From contig JAUNJY010000002.1 of NCBI GenBank assembly GCA_030535455.1, positions 62,001 through 126,000 of the forward strand: a stretch of 64,000 bases of DNA, read 5' to 3'. The DNA comes from a bacterium (GTDB lineage Bacteria > Bacillota > Clostridia > Lachnospirales > Lachnospiraceae). A program made the translations under genes and the position numbers. Position 1 is the stretch's first letter; every line of letters begins with the position of its first letter. Shown here one piece after another: positions 43,505-52,969 of this stretch. A model generated the notes under the pieces. The model searched no databases and was not told the DNA's origin. It saw only the letters and a list, made by a program, of their open reading frames with translations.

Positions 43505-45805
43505 CTATATAAGCTCTAACTCATCGTACTCTACAATTTCCTCTTTGCTGCTATTCTGTCTCATTTCCTCAAGTAAATCAGCTAACGATTCCTTTTGTAA
43601 ACGAATCATAACAGTAGCGATGTCTGGGTATTCAACAATATCCTTTACATTCACAATATGGTATAGCGTCACTTCCATGGTAAGCTTTTCATCTTCCGGA
43701 ATATCATAATAATCAATTTCCTTCACACGCAATAACTCAACCATCATATCGCCCTCTACTGGAACAAATACATTATTTTTATTTAGCATAGACTTTCTAT
43801 GCTTGATTGCCATATATTCATAGTTAAAACTTAAAATTGTAACATCGTCACCTTCTGTAGACGTAAGGGTACGATGCAATTTGATACGTGGAAGCTTACG
43901 GCTATAATAATTTAATTTCTGACGACGTTTCTCTATATTTACTCTTAAGTCTTCAAAGAAGCCATAATCAGACTGAATTGTCTTTGTTAATGGTGGAACT
44001 CGATCGTGAATAATTAAAAGAAGAGCCTTATAATCCTCTTCCTCAATTTTTGTTATACGAAACGAATATTTATATCCTTCTTCTAATTGCTGTACTTGTA
44101 CAATGGTAGCAGATACAGTTGTCTCATAAGACTCTGTCTTAATTGTTGCTACTGCCATGTCTTCAGGCGGCATATACTCAGGCTTATCAAGGATTACACT
44201 AAATCCACCTTCACAAATATCGTAGATCTTAGTGTCAAAATTCTGTCCTTTGAACTTAATCTTGATTTTGGCATCAATGTTAAAGCGTGTATGGGCACGT
44301 CTTTCCTTACGCCCCAATAAAAATAGTACTGCCATGATTAGATTGTAACTGTTTAAACACAGCCAGAATACCAAGAAAAGAATGGATACAGTTCCACTTA
44401 GAAACATGATCCTGATACACTCAATAATTCCAAGCAGGTTTAGTGTCAATAGTATGAAATGGGGAATTGCATATCGGATATAGCGTACTCTCTCATTATC
44501 ACGCACGCCTTTTTTCGTTACTGTAAATTTAACTTCTCGTATTCCAACCATTTCAAGCAATACATCTTTTAATAATAATGGGAACATAATAGTCTCATAG
44601 ATATTAGTCCATCGAATCGTTCGTATATTTCCTGATAACTTACGCAATGTCTTGCTATTTAACACATACATTGGGAGCCAAAAGATCAGTAGTTCAATTG
44701 GCGTAGTCACTACGACAGTAACATGGAACACTGCATATAATACCGGCGACAGCATATAAATTAGTCGTTTGATTGGCGAATACCAGTAAACGATGGAATT
44801 GATATATGATATTTTTTGTGAAATTGAAAGCCCTTTCTTAAATAAGACCTTCAGCTTTCGGCCGGTCTGAATGCATCCTCTTGCCCAGCGTTTTCTTTGG
44901 GAAATAAGGTTTTCCAAATCTTCCGGAGACAATCCTGAAGCATGCACCTCGTCTGTTGCAATACATTTATATCCTTTGCTCTGAATCAGCATGCCGGTTG
45001 CAAAATCTTCTGTAATTACATTGGTTACGAATCCACCGATGTCATCCAATGCCTTTCTGGATATGATCGTATTGGAACCACCATAAATAACGGCATTAGA
45101 TTTGTTTTTTGCCAGCTGGATATCTTTATAAAAATAATCCTGTTCATTTGGAATGGTATCCTCTGAAAACAGGTTAAATTGGAATAAGTCTAGATTATAA
45201 AAGCTTTGTGGCGTTTGGACAAAGCCGATTTCTTCTTCCGTATCAAAGAAATACGGAACGGTTGCCAATAAGAAGTCACTCATTGGTATCATGTCTGCAT
45301 CAAATGTAACAATTAGCTGGCCATTGGAATTTTCCAGTGCATGATTTAAGTTTCCTGCCTTAGCACCTTCGTTTCCTTCACGGGCTAAATACTGAATTCC
45401 AAACTTCTCAGCTAATTTCTTTATTTCTTCACGTTTACCATCATCACAAAGATAGATGGTTACTTTCTCTTGTTCAGGATATTTCATATTTACGCAGCCA
45501 TTAATTGTCTTATAAAGCAATTCAGCGGGCTCGTTATATGTTGCGATAAACACATCCACAGTAGGATATGTTATATGTTCATGAGTAACCTGTTTTGGTT
45601 CAGGCTTCTCTTTATTAGACATGCTATAGAAATGAACAATCTGTTCAAAAAGTCCAGTGATTTCTGCTAATAGAAGTATCAGCCCACAAATCATCGGCAC
45701 CACTCCATAACCAAATGGAAGTGTATATACAGTTCTCCAAACCAAATAAATGATGGTCAAACTGATTGTTGCAAAAACAAGTAGTTTTGATTTATTCTTA
45801 CTCAA
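43505..45805 (-). CDS. cellulose-synthase-like glycosyltransferase with PilZ domain
   Basis: 766 residues. Two N-terminal helices, then a GT2 catalytic domain with DDG (121-123), DAD (169-171), TED (265-267) and QRKRW (303-307), then five or so helices forming the glucan channel. A PilZ domain follows (~500-600) with R503-x-x-x-R507 and D529-x-C531-x-x-G534, in which Cys replaces the usual Ser of the second c-di-GMP motif. A ~150-residue C-terminal extension is unlike BcsA. It should polymerise UDP-glucose into beta-1,4-glucan under c-di-GMP control. Starts with TTG, AGGAGG upstream. First gene of the operon. Confidence 0.9.
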   Translation of the reverse strand: MSKNKSKLLVFATISLTIIYLVWRTVYTLPFGYGVVPMICGLILLLAEITGLFEQIVHFYSMSNKEKPEPKQVTHEHITYPTVDVFIATYNEPAELLYKTINGCVNMKYPEQEKVTIYLCDDGKREEIKKLAEKFGIQYLAREGNEGAKAGNLNHALENSNGQLIVTFDADMIPMSDFLLATVPYFFDTEEEIGFVQTPQSFYNLDLFQFNLFSEDTIPNEQDYFYKDIQLAKNKSNAVIYGGSNTIISRKALDDIGGFVTNVITEDFATGMLIQSKGYKCIATDEVHASGLSPEDLENLISQRKRWARGCIQTGRKLKVLFKKGLSISQKISYINSIVYWYSPIKRLIYMLSPVLYAVFHVTVVVTTPIELLIFWLPMYVLNSKTLRKLSGNIRTIRWTNIYETIMFPLLLKDVLLEMVGIREVKFTVTKKGVRDNERVRYIRYAIPHFILLTLNLLGIIECIRIMFLSGTVSILFLVFWLCLNSYNLIMAVLFLLGRKERRAHTRFNIDAKIKIKFKGQNFDTKIYDICEGGFSVILDKPEYMPPEDMAVATIKTESYETTVSATIVQVQQLEEGYKYSFRITKIEEEDYKALLLIIHDRVPPLTKTIQSDYGFFEDLRVNIEKRRQKLNYYSRKLPRIKLHRTLTSTEGDDVTILSFNYEYMAIKHRKSMLNKNNVFVPVEGDMMVELLRVKEIDYYDIPEDEKLTMEVTLYHIVNVKDIVEYPDIATVMIRLQKESLADLLEEMRQNSSKEEIVEYDELELI

Positions 45806-45865
45806 ACCTATTTCCTCCTAAGATCTAATCCGATATGTAGCTCTACATAATCTGCAACGTTCATC

Positions 45866-45894
45866 ATTATATCTTTTTATTCGACAACTGTATA
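45866..45894 (-). promoter_or_regulatory. promoter of the acetylated beta-glucan operon
   Basis: On the minus strand TATAAT (45866-45871) lies 17 bases from TATACA (45889-45894). The leader to the TTG start is about 55 bases; no c-di-GMP riboswitch was seen in it. Confidence 0.45.
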
Positions 45895-46002
45895 TAGAAT
45901 AAAAATTACATTATTTACAATAATTTACATTTTCATTTGATTGTCTAAGGGATTTTACATTGAAAACTCCAAAAAGCCCCTTCATTACGCCCATCATAAC
46001 CT

Positions 46003-46048
46003 AAAAAAACATGTACCTAATAACGTTTAATTATTAGGTACATGTTTT
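46003..46048 (-). terminator. intrinsic terminator of topB
   Basis: AAAACATGTACCTAATAA pairs perfectly with TTATTAGGTACATGTTTT around a seven-base loop; A/T runs on both sides make it potentially bidirectional. Confidence 0.88.
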
Positions 46049-46062
46049 TCTTTTTTATAACT

Positions 46063-48243
46063 CTACAATTTTAGTTTTGCAAAAGCATCAGCAAAAGCAT
46101 TATTTACTGGTTCCTCTTGATTCTGATTTTTCTTTAGATATTTATTTACATCTTTCTTGCTTATGCCAGCGCCCTCTTTCTTACGGCGTTCCGTAAAGTT
46201 CGAAAGTTTTTCCTTGTAACCACATTTACAGCTGAATTTCTGGTTTTCACCCTTGCCAATTAACTCCATCTTCTTTTTACATTTTGGACAACGAGCATTA
46301 CTAACTCTGGAAATCGTCTCACGGTATCCGCATTCACGGTCTTGGCAAACATGCATAGTAGAATTCTTACCTTTTACTAATAACATTTTCTTTCCACATT
46401 CAGGACAAGTATGGTTTGTTAAGTTATCATGACGGAACTTGCCCTCACCGGACTTGATTTCACCAATCAATTCATTGGTATACTCTTTGATTTCTGTCAT
46501 GAACGTGTCGCGTCTTAGTTTACCATTTGCAATCTGCATTAACTTGCGTTCCCAATCTGCTGTAAGCTCTGGCTTTTTCAAATCCTCTGGCACTAATTCC
46601 AACAGTTGCTTTGCCTTGCTTGTAATCACAATATCCTTGCCACGTTTTTCAAGAAGGAAGGAATTAAATAATTTTTCAATGATGTCAGCTCTGGTAGCAA
46701 CCGTGCCAAGTCCGCCAGTCTCTCCAAGGATCTTAATATCCTCCTTGTCATGACTTGCCATATAGGCAGTTGGATTTTCCATTGCAGATAAAAGAGTTGC
46801 TTCTGTAAAGTATGGCGGAGGTGTTGTCTTTCCGTCTGTCATAGCCACACTTACCACTTCTAAGCTTTCTCCTTTTTCAAGGTCTGGAAGCAACTGATCT
46901 AATGCATCCTCATTTTCCTCAGACTGATAGATTTCTTTCCATCCAAGCTTTTCAACTTTCTTACCTTTGCAAGTAAACAGTTCGTCGCCAGCCTTACCTG
47001 TTACGGTTGTCTGCACATATTCAAATGCCGGTGATAACACACTTAGGAAACGTTTTACTACAAGATCATAAATCTTACGCTCTTCATTTGTCATATGGTC
47101 AAGCTGAACAAATTGCTCCGTTGGGATGATTGCATGGTGATCCGACACCTTTGCATTATTTACAAAGCTTGCTTTTGTAGAAAACTTCACTCTTGTAAGA
47201 GGTGCGGCAAATTTACGGTAAGGTCCCACTGCGCAAGCCTCGAGGCGTTCTTTTAATGTATCCACGATATCTGTCGTAATATATCTAGAATCCGTTCTTG
47301 GATACGTTAATACCTTATGGTTTTCATATAAACGCTGCATAATGTTTAATGTCTGTTTTGCACTGAAACCAAAGAAGCTGTTAGCATCACGCTGAAGTTC
47401 AGTCAGGTCGTAAAGCGCTGGTGCCGGCTGCTTCTTCACGGTCTTATTGATTTCCGTAATCACGAAATTACTATGTTCCACTTTTTTAAGTGCCGTAGCA
47501 ACCTTTTCCTTATCAAAGCAACGAGTATTGCCCTTTCCATCCATTTGCCAAATAAGGTTAAATGTCTTGTCTTTCTTCACTGTAAGCTTCATTCCATAGT
47601 AAGGCTTTGGAACGAACTTACGAATATCTTCCTCACGCTTAGCAATCATGCTTAATGTTGGAGTCTGCACGCGTCCACAAGAAAGGCTTGCATTGTATTT
47701 GCAAGTAAGTGCTCTAGTTGCATTAATTCCTACTAACCAGTCTGCTTCCGCACGACATACGGCAGCACGGTATAGATTATCATATTCCTTTGCATCCTTA
47801 AGATGGTCAAATCCTTCTTTGATTGCCTTATCTGTTACAGAAGAAATCCAAAGTCGTTTCACTGGCTTTCTTACATTGGCCTTTTCAAGAATCCATCTGG
47901 CTACAAGCTCTCCCTCACGACCTGCATCCGTTGCAATGACAACACTCTTTACATCATTTCTTGTAAGCTGGCTCTTTACCGCCTGATACTGTTTTCCTGT
48001 CTGCTTGATCACCTCAAGACGAAGTCCGTCTGGGATCATTGGTAAATAAGATAAGTTCCATTCTTTATATTTTTCATCGTAACGTTCCGGATCAGAAAGG
48101 GTTACTAAATGGCCAAGTGCCCAAGTAACGATATACTGGCTTCCCTCTAACGCCCCGTTAATCTTCTTGTTACATTTTAAAACTCTTGCAATGTCTCGCC
48201 CTACGGACGGCTTCTCTGCAATAACAACAATTTTGTCTGCCAT
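46063..48243 (-). CDS. topB: DNA topoisomerase III
   Basis: 726 residues, type IA. The TOPRIM domain starts at VVIAEKPSVGRDIAR, with Asp-rich TDAGREGELVAR near 105-116. The active-site Tyr314 is in LTYPRTDSRY. After the core, two zinc-ribbon-like regions (CPECGKK, CQDREC; CPKCKKK, CKC) extend the C-terminus, common in Clostridial enzymes for binding single-stranded DNA. It decatenates and relaxes negatively supercoiled DNA. Monocistronic, with its own terminator. It could be a plasmid- or ICE-type TopB, but no conjugation genes are present here. Confidence 0.93.
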   Translation of the reverse strand: MADKIVVIAEKPSVGRDIARVLKCNKKINGALEGSQYIVTWALGHLVTLSDPERYDEKYKEWNLSYLPMIPDGLRLEVIKQTGKQYQAVKSQLTRNDVKSVVIATDAGREGELVARWILEKANVRKPVKRLWISSVTDKAIKEGFDHLKDAKEYDNLYRAAVCRAEADWLVGINATRALTCKYNASLSCGRVQTPTLSMIAKREEDIRKFVPKPYYGMKLTVKKDKTFNLIWQMDGKGNTRCFDKEKVATALKKVEHSNFVITEINKTVKKQPAPALYDLTELQRDANSFFGFSAKQTLNIMQRLYENHKVLTYPRTDSRYITTDIVDTLKERLEACAVGPYRKFAAPLTRVKFSTKASFVNNAKVSDHHAIIPTEQFVQLDHMTNEERKIYDLVVKRFLSVLSPAFEYVQTTVTGKAGDELFTCKGKKVEKLGWKEIYQSEENEDALDQLLPDLEKGESLEVVSVAMTDGKTTPPPYFTEATLLSAMENPTAYMASHDKEDIKILGETGGLGTVATRADIIEKLFNSFLLEKRGKDIVITSKAKQLLELVPEDLKKPELTADWERKLMQIANGKLRRDTFMTEIKEYTNELIGEIKSGEGKFRHDNLTNHTCPECGKKMLLVKGKNSTMHVCQDRECGYRETISRVSNARCPKCKKKMELIGKGENQKFSCKCGYKEKLSNFTERRKKEGAGISKKDVNKYLKKNQNQEEPVNNAFADAFAKLKL

Positions 48244-48388
48244 CTTGCTAAATACTCCTTCAAGTTATTTTCTAATTACATAACTACTATCGTAACATTT
48301 ATTTTAAAACTTGTAAACGCACCCTGGCTTGTGTTTCTGAAAAATAGAGCGGCTGTTCCCAGGATTCTGTCCGCATCCATGTACATGT

Positions 48389-48424
48389 TTTGTGTCCTTT
48401 TTGGCATACTTTGTGTCCTTTTGG
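48389..48424. promoter_or_regulatory. direct repeat pair upstream of topB
   Basis: TTTGTGTCCTTTT occurs at 48389 and again at 48410, exactly 21 bases apart, that is two helical turns. It is about 145 bases upstream of the topB start, in a 327-base gap (48244-48570) that otherwise holds only repeat C and the terminator. It may be an operator; no regulator is assigned. Confidence 0.3.
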
Positions 48425-48475
48425 TGATGTAGGAAAAATTCAAGCAAAATATGCCCAATCGTTCACAAATAGCAA

Positions 48476-48512
48476 GACGAAGGCTACTCGAAGAGCAGTT
48501 TCCTTATTCATC
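48476..48512. repeat. terminator-associated palindrome, copy C
   Basis: Core GGCTACTCGAAGAGCAGTTTCC. It directly abuts the terminator at 48513-48562. Its outer stem is less perfect than in copies B and E. Confidence 0.55.
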
Positions 48513-48562
48513 AAAAAAGGAGTGCCACATGAACCATTCCTAATCGTTCGCATGACACTCCC
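48513..48562 (-). terminator. intrinsic terminator of the oxidoreductase gene
   Basis: GGGAGTGTCATG-GAAC pairs with GTTCATGTGGCACTCC on the minus strand, followed by TTTTTT, eight bases after the stop codon. Confidence 0.85.
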
Positions 48563-48570
48563 TTAATTAT

Positions 48571-49806
48571 TTATTGTCGATTAATATAAGCTTCCATCTC
48601 TTCTGCAACAACTTTTGCTGTTGTAACAGCTTGTACTACTGTCTTTGCACCAGTAACAACATCACCGGATGCGAAGACACCTTCTTTTGTCGTATGGCCA
48701 TTGTCATCTGTTAAAAGAAGTCCCCAACGGTTTGTATCAAGACCTTTTGTCGTAGATACGATGTTAGTTCTAGGATTTTGGCTAACTGCGATAATGATCA
48801 CATCACATTCAAATAATCCTTCTGTTCCCTCTTTATTCACTGTGATGACTCTGCCATCTTCATCCGTTGCATTTTCAGTTTCGATATATTTAACACCTTT
48901 CTTTGTAAGCTCTAAAGGTGCTTTGAATAATTCAAACTGGATGCCATCTTCTTTTGCTTCTTCTAATTCCACTTTCGTACATGTCATGTTTTCAAATCCC
49001 TTACGGTATAAAACATGAACTTCAGAAGCTCCAGAACGGATTGCAGTTCTGCTTGCATCCATTGCCACGTTACCTGCACCAATGACACAAACTCGTTTCC
49101 ATCTGAAGTCATAAGCTTCAGGAGCTTTTAAATAATCGATAGCATAGTGAACGTTACCTAATGTCTCTCCTTTAATACGAAGAGGCTTTGGATTCCAAAC
49201 GCCTGTACCAATAAAGATTGCCTTATATCCATCATCAAGCATGTTATCTAATGTAATAACAGGTCCAATTAATGTATTTGGACGAATCTTAATTCCTAAT
49301 TCTTTTAATTTTTCTGTGTACACATCCACAAGGTGGTTTGGTAAACGATACTCTGGAATTCCGTATCTAAGGACACCGCCAAGTTTATCATGAGCATCAA
49401 AAATAGTTACGTCATATCCTTTTTGTGCAAGGATAATTGCAATTGTGATACCAGCAGGACCGGCACCAATAATAGCTACGTCTTCTTTCTTATCTACTAC
49501 TTCTTCAAAATGCACATGTTCAATATAGTAGCTGGATACATATTTTTCGATTTCATAGAAATCTACTGGTCGATCTTTGATTCCTTTAATACAATTGCCT
49601 TTACATTGATCCTCATGAGGACAAACAATCGCACATACCGCACTTAATGGATTGTTACGGAATAGGATTTCACCTGCCTCCATGATTTTACCCTGTTTAT
49701 AAAGGTCAATAATTTCTGGAATCGGAGTACTAATTGGACAATTTTTCTGACATTTTGCATTCTTACATTGTAAGCAACGATTTGCTTCTTCCATTAATGC
49801 GTTCAT
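48571..49806 (-). CDS. NADPH-dependent FAD oxidoreductase (GltD/SudA-like)
   Basis: About 411 residues from the ATG at 49804-49806 with GGAGGG seven bases upstream. The N-terminal domain has Cys clusters (CLQCKNAKC, CPISTPIPE, CAIVCPHEDQCKGNC) that bind two [4Fe-4S] clusters as in dihydropyrimidine dehydrogenase and GltD. FAD binding is at AIIGAGPAGITIA, NADPH binding at CVIGAGNVAMDASR, and the YGIPEYRLP segment is family-typical. It may be a glutamate-synthase small-subunit homologue or NfnB-like electron carrier; it is alone here, with no large subunit adjacent. Confidence 0.85.
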   Translation of the reverse strand: MNALMEEANRCLQCKNAKCQKNCPISTPIPEIIDLYKQGKIMEAGEILFRNNPLSAVCAIVCPHEDQCKGNCIKGIKDRPVDFYEIEKYVSSYYIEHVHFEEVVDKKEDVAIIGAGPAGITIAIILAQKGYDVTIFDAHDKLGGVLRYGIPEYRLPNHLVDVYTEKLKELGIKIRPNTLIGPVITLDNMLDDGYKAIFIGTGVWNPKPLRIKGETLGNVHYAIDYLKAPEAYDFRWKRVCVIGAGNVAMDASRTAIRSGASEVHVLYRKGFENMTCTKVELEEAKEDGIQFELFKAPLELTKKGVKYIETENATDEDGRVITVNKEGTEGLFECDVIIIAVSQNPRTNIVSTTKGLDTNRWGLLLTDDNGHTTKEGVFASGDVVTGAKTVVQAVTTAKVVAEEMEAYINRQ

Positions 49807-50293
49807 AAGTATTCCCTCCAAGATATAAATAATTAGTATCTATTATAACTAAGAAACCTACATTACGCCATATAAATTTTTCATAGTTTTTTCATCCATA
49901 TTTTGGGCAATGAGTAACTTTACCCAAGAAATACTCGCCTTTTTTGTGCTATTTTTTATTTCCATAGGAAAACTTTTCATGTTCGTTAAGAATAAAACAG
50001 CTCACATGTAATAATTTCTGCTTTTTCAGCACTTTTTTCAATCTCACCGCTATGGCTGCCCGCTACGCTAAAGCCTTATTTCCATATCGATAATCGTGAT
50101 GTCTAGGATTTTGCGCGTTATACAATCATAATTATCCCCATTCGTATAAATTGATACTATGATTTTTAATTTTTTGGTTACTTTTACAAGGTATCTACAC
50201 TTTGTATAAACTTTAACACTTTTTTTGTATAGTTTTGACGAATCGTTACCATACTAGCATTGTAAGATAAATTATTATTTAGGAGAGTGCAAC
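49807..50293. other. 487-base AT-rich intergenic region
   Basis: Between the divergent oxidoreductase and the 56-residue gene. No reading frame with a ribosome site was found. It contains a weak GGCT/AGCC hairpin near 50056-50075 and T-rich segments near 50200-50240 with two TTGTATA-type repeats that may belong to the promoter of the small gene. Confidence 0.4.
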
Positions 50294-50464
50294 ATGAGCA
50301 AACAATCAAATCAGAGATATCGTAAGGAGCTGGAAAAATATCAGTCCCTATATTCAGAAACTATCCGTAATGCTGCAAGAGAAAATGCACAAAATAGCAT
50401 CTCTGATACTAATAAAGCCAGTCAAGATAGCTATAATACTTCCGAAGATCGAAGCGAGAAATGA
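50294..50464 (+). CDS. small hypothetical protein, 56 residues
   Basis: Not obvious by length but well supported locally: AGGAGAG lies six bases before the ATG and the frame is clean to a TGA at 50462-50464. The product is hydrophilic, with a basic N-terminus (MSKQSNQRYRKELEKY) and an Asn/Ser-rich second half ending RSEK. It has no membrane segment or Cys. Not recognised; composition is reminiscent of small acid-soluble or stress proteins but no family can be claimed. Confidence 0.55.
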   Translation: MSKQSNQRYRKELEKYQSLYSETIRNAARENAQNSISDTNKASQDSYNTSEDRSEK

Positions 50465-50586
50465 AATCTAACCTATGCAAAGTATTGTCTCCTTATTAAA
50501 TCTCACTCGATCTGTGGCTACTAACCACATGAGCAGGATTTTTCAAGCTCTCAGTAGCCTTGTTAGCGTCCTCATATAAACCCAAA

Positions 50587-50636
50587 ACAAAGTGCCCTCC
50601 AGGATTGTCTTTTTAATCCTAGAAAGGCACTTTGTT
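50587..50636 (-). terminator. intrinsic terminator of the ABC-2 operon
   Basis: ACAAAGTGCC pairs with GGCACTTTGT around a long loop that itself folds (AGGATT/AATCCT); followed on the minus strand by TTTTGGG. Confidence 0.7.
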
Positions 50637-50656
50637 TGCCCCGGTTTGTACATAAC

Positions 50657-51445
50657 CTAAATGGCAAGATCTCTTTTATTATAAAATATATAGGCAAAAA
50701 CAATACATGCTGCTGCCACCCCAATGCCGATGCCAAGGTGGCCTAATGGAATTTCTTCCTTTACCATAACGACTGCTGCATCACAATAATAATATGGTGT
50801 TATGTAATGAAGCTTTTCTACCTTGTCCGTCACATTGGCTAACATAGAGATAAAATAGAATAAGATAGATATTCCAATTCCCAATCCTACATTATTCTTA
50901 CGAAGGATTGCTGAGATGCCAAAGCACATAGCACCAATCTGAAGGTTCATCAGGAGCTCAGACAACATAAAGGTTGTCAGTTTCTTCATTTCTATATCTT
51001 CTCCAATTACAACAAATGAAAGAATAGAAACTACGAAGCAGACTACATTATAAATAATGATCAGTAAAGCAGCTGCAACTAGTTTCTGGGTAATGAAATA
51101 ACTTCTGCTTTTTGGCATGACATACAGATATTCTGACGTATGGCCTCCTTCTTCCTTGCTTAGCATGCTAATTCCAATAATAGCTGCAAACATGCCCCCT
51201 CCAATACTAAGCATCGCTCCCATTTCTATTCCATAAAAACCAATCGCTGTTGACATATCCAGCCTGTCCATTCCAAACATACTTGTCATGATGCCCATAT
51301 TTTTATAGATATCCGTCATTGTTCCAATAGAGTCCTGCATAGTCGGATATAGCAGCATCATTACAAAAATGACTGCCCCCATGAGTACAGACCAAATAAA
51401 AAGTGTCTTCTTATTTATATACAGTTCATGTTTTATAAATGTCAT
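50657..51445 (-). CDS. ABC-2 type transporter permease
   Basis: 262 residues with six membrane helices, the usual ABC-2 fold. The N-terminal segment MTFIKHELYINKKTLFIWS is a cytoplasmic coupling helix. SKEEGGHTSEYLYVMPKSR in the first large loop is typical of the ABC-2 permeases of antibiotic or bacteriocin exporters in Firmicutes. GGGGGGAG precedes the ATG. Paired with the ATPase gene 12 bases upstream. Substrate unknown. Confidence 0.87.
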   Translation of the reverse strand: MTFIKHELYINKKTLFIWSVLMGAVIFVMMLLYPTMQDSIGTMTDIYKNMGIMTSMFGMDRLDMSTAIGFYGIEMGAMLSIGGGMFAAIIGISMLSKEEGGHTSEYLYVMPKSRSYFITQKLVAAALLIIIYNVVCFVVSILSFVVIGEDIEMKKLTTFMLSELLMNLQIGAMCFGISAILRKNNVGLGIGISILFYFISMLANVTDKVEKLHYITPYYYCDAAVVMVKEEIPLGHLGIGIGVAAACIVFAYIFYNKRDLAI

Positions 51446-51457
51446 TGTAACTCCCCC

Positions 51458-52345
51458 CTACTCATAAAAGTGCATAAAGATTTCTTCCAGACTTAAATCT
51501 GTCATTGTTATATCGGTAAATGGAGTTATCGAAAGAGTTTTCAATAATTCTTGCAAATCTCCTCGATAAAGAAAGGTTATCCCCTCTTCCGTTCTCTCTA
51601 ATTTATGCACTCCCTTTAAATCAGGAAGCTTCTCAATTCCCTTTAACGTTACTCTCTTGGCACTATGCTTTCCATTTGCCTTGGCAATCTCCTCTACATT
51701 TCCTGATGTAATGATCTTCCCCTCTTTGATGATTGCTGCCTGATTACAATAGTTTTGTATCTCGGGAAGGACATGGGAGGATAAGAAAATAGTCGTTCCC
51801 TTTGCATTTCGCTCCTTCAGCTCTCCAAAAAATTCTTTTTGCATCAATGGATCAAGGCCTGATGTTGGTTCATCTAAAATCAGTAATTCAGGTTCATGCT
51901 GCATGGCACATACCATACTGATCTTTCTTCTGTTACCTAAGGACAAATCTTCAATTTTCTTATTTGTATCGATCTGAAAACGCTCACAAAGGTGCTTTGC
52001 ATTTTCTGAGCAATCCATACTATGTAAATCTGCTGCCAGCTTAATTACCTGGTCTACTCGAAGCTGACCATAAAACTGGGCTTCAGATGGCATATATCCC
52101 ACCCTTTTCATTATTTTCGTGGTCTGTCTGGCACAGTCCATTCCCAAAATTTCAGCACTGCCGCTGGTAGGGTGGATCATTCCTAAAAGCAGGCGGATGG
52201 TGGTGGACTTTCCTGCACCATTTGGTCCAATAAATCCAAAGATATCTCCCTCTTTTACTTTCAGATTACTGTCGATAATTCCCCTTGACTTGCCATAATA
52301 CTTGGTAAGAGCTTTCGTTTCTATGACTAGATTTTCTTTACCCAT
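51458..52345 (-). CDS. ABC transporter ATPase (DrrA/CcmA type)
   Basis: About 295 residues from the ATG at 52343-52345, chosen for its AAGGAAGAT ribosome site; an in-frame codon 18 residues earlier lacks one. Walker A GPNGAGKS, Q-loop MPSEAQ, a signature LSLGNRRK (variant of LSGGQ), Walker B LLILDEPTSGLDP and H-loop SSH are present. The ~80-residue C-terminal extension is common in drug- or bacteriocin-export ATPases of the DrrA class. Forms an exporter with the ABC-2 permease. Confidence 0.9.
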   Translation of the reverse strand: MGKENLVIETKALTKYYGKSRGIIDSNLKVKEGDIFGFIGPNGAGKSTTIRLLLGMIHPTSGSAEILGMDCARQTTKIMKRVGYMPSEAQFYGQLRVDQVIKLAADLHSMDCSENAKHLCERFQIDTNKKIEDLSLGNRRKISMVCAMQHEPELLILDEPTSGLDPLMQKEFFGELKERNAKGTTIFLSSHVLPEIQNYCNQAAIIKEGKIITSGNVEEIAKANGKHSAKRVTLKGIEKLPDLKGVHKLERTEEGITFLYRGDLQELLKTLSITPFTDITMTDLSLEEIFMHFYE

Positions 52346-52542
52346 ATTATCTTCCTTTCTCCCTTCAAAATTACTACACTCATTATATACATAATCCAAG
52401 GCCTTTTCTAGAATTATATGGAAATTAAGTTTTGTATGGAATAAACTTCGATTTTGCTTTTCTACTCCTTTATGATTTGATACAATATAGACACACTATA
52501 AAAAAGATAAAGAAATAAAAAACAAAAGGGAAGTGACACAGT

Positions 52543-52902
52543 ATGTTTTACTCAGGAGGGCTTTTTAACCTCATATTCTTGTTAGCATTTGGCATAATCG
52601 CCTTTTCCATATTCAATGGGTTAAGAGAATGGAATCAGAATAACCACTCTCCTCGCCTTACGGTGGATGCCACTGTTGTATCCAAACGAACCAATGTAAG
52701 CCATCATCATGGAAATGCTGGGACCAATGCTGGAATGCATACAACGACTTCCACTACTTATTATGTTACTTTTCAAGTAGCAAGCGGTGACCGAATGGAA
52801 CTCTGTGTAAAAGGACATGAATTTGGTATTTTAGTAGAAGGTGACTATGGTGCACTTTCGTTCCAGGGAACAAGATATCTCGGTTTTCAACGTTATTCAT
52901 AA
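52543..52902 (+). CDS. DUF2500 domain protein
   Basis: 119 residues: one N-terminal membrane helix (~5-24), then a soluble domain with TVDATVVSKR, a His-rich stretch (SHHHGNAG) and TTYYVTFQV. This is the pattern of DUF2500, small membrane-anchored proteins of unknown role in Firmicutes. The His cluster may bind metal (inference). AAGGGAAG precedes the ATG. Convergent with recQ and sharing its terminator. Confidence 0.8.
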   Translation: MFYSGGLFNLIFLLAFGIIAFSIFNGLREWNQNNHSPRLTVDATVVSKRTNVSHHHGNAGTNAGMHTTTSTTYYVTFQVASGDRMELCVKGHEFGILVEGDYGALSFQGTRYLGFQRYS

Positions 52903-52915
52903 TCAGATTGAACAT

Positions 52916-52969
52916 AAAAAATAGGAGAGCCAGTGCAATCTCTGTGGTATGCACGCTCTCCTATTTTTT
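52916..52969. terminator. bidirectional terminator between DUF2500 gene and recQ
   Basis: AAAAATAGGAGAGC pairs with GCTCTCCTATTTTT around a 24-base loop that can itself pair (GTGCA/TGCAC). Confidence 0.88.

Noticed and set aside
45806..46002. c-di-GMP riboswitch in front of the PilZ synthase
   Set aside because: The leader after the predicted promoter is only about 55 bases and lacks the conserved blocks.
48276..48458. 60-codon minus-strand frame upstream of topB
   Set aside because: No ribosome site; overlaps the direct repeats; product has no plausible domain.
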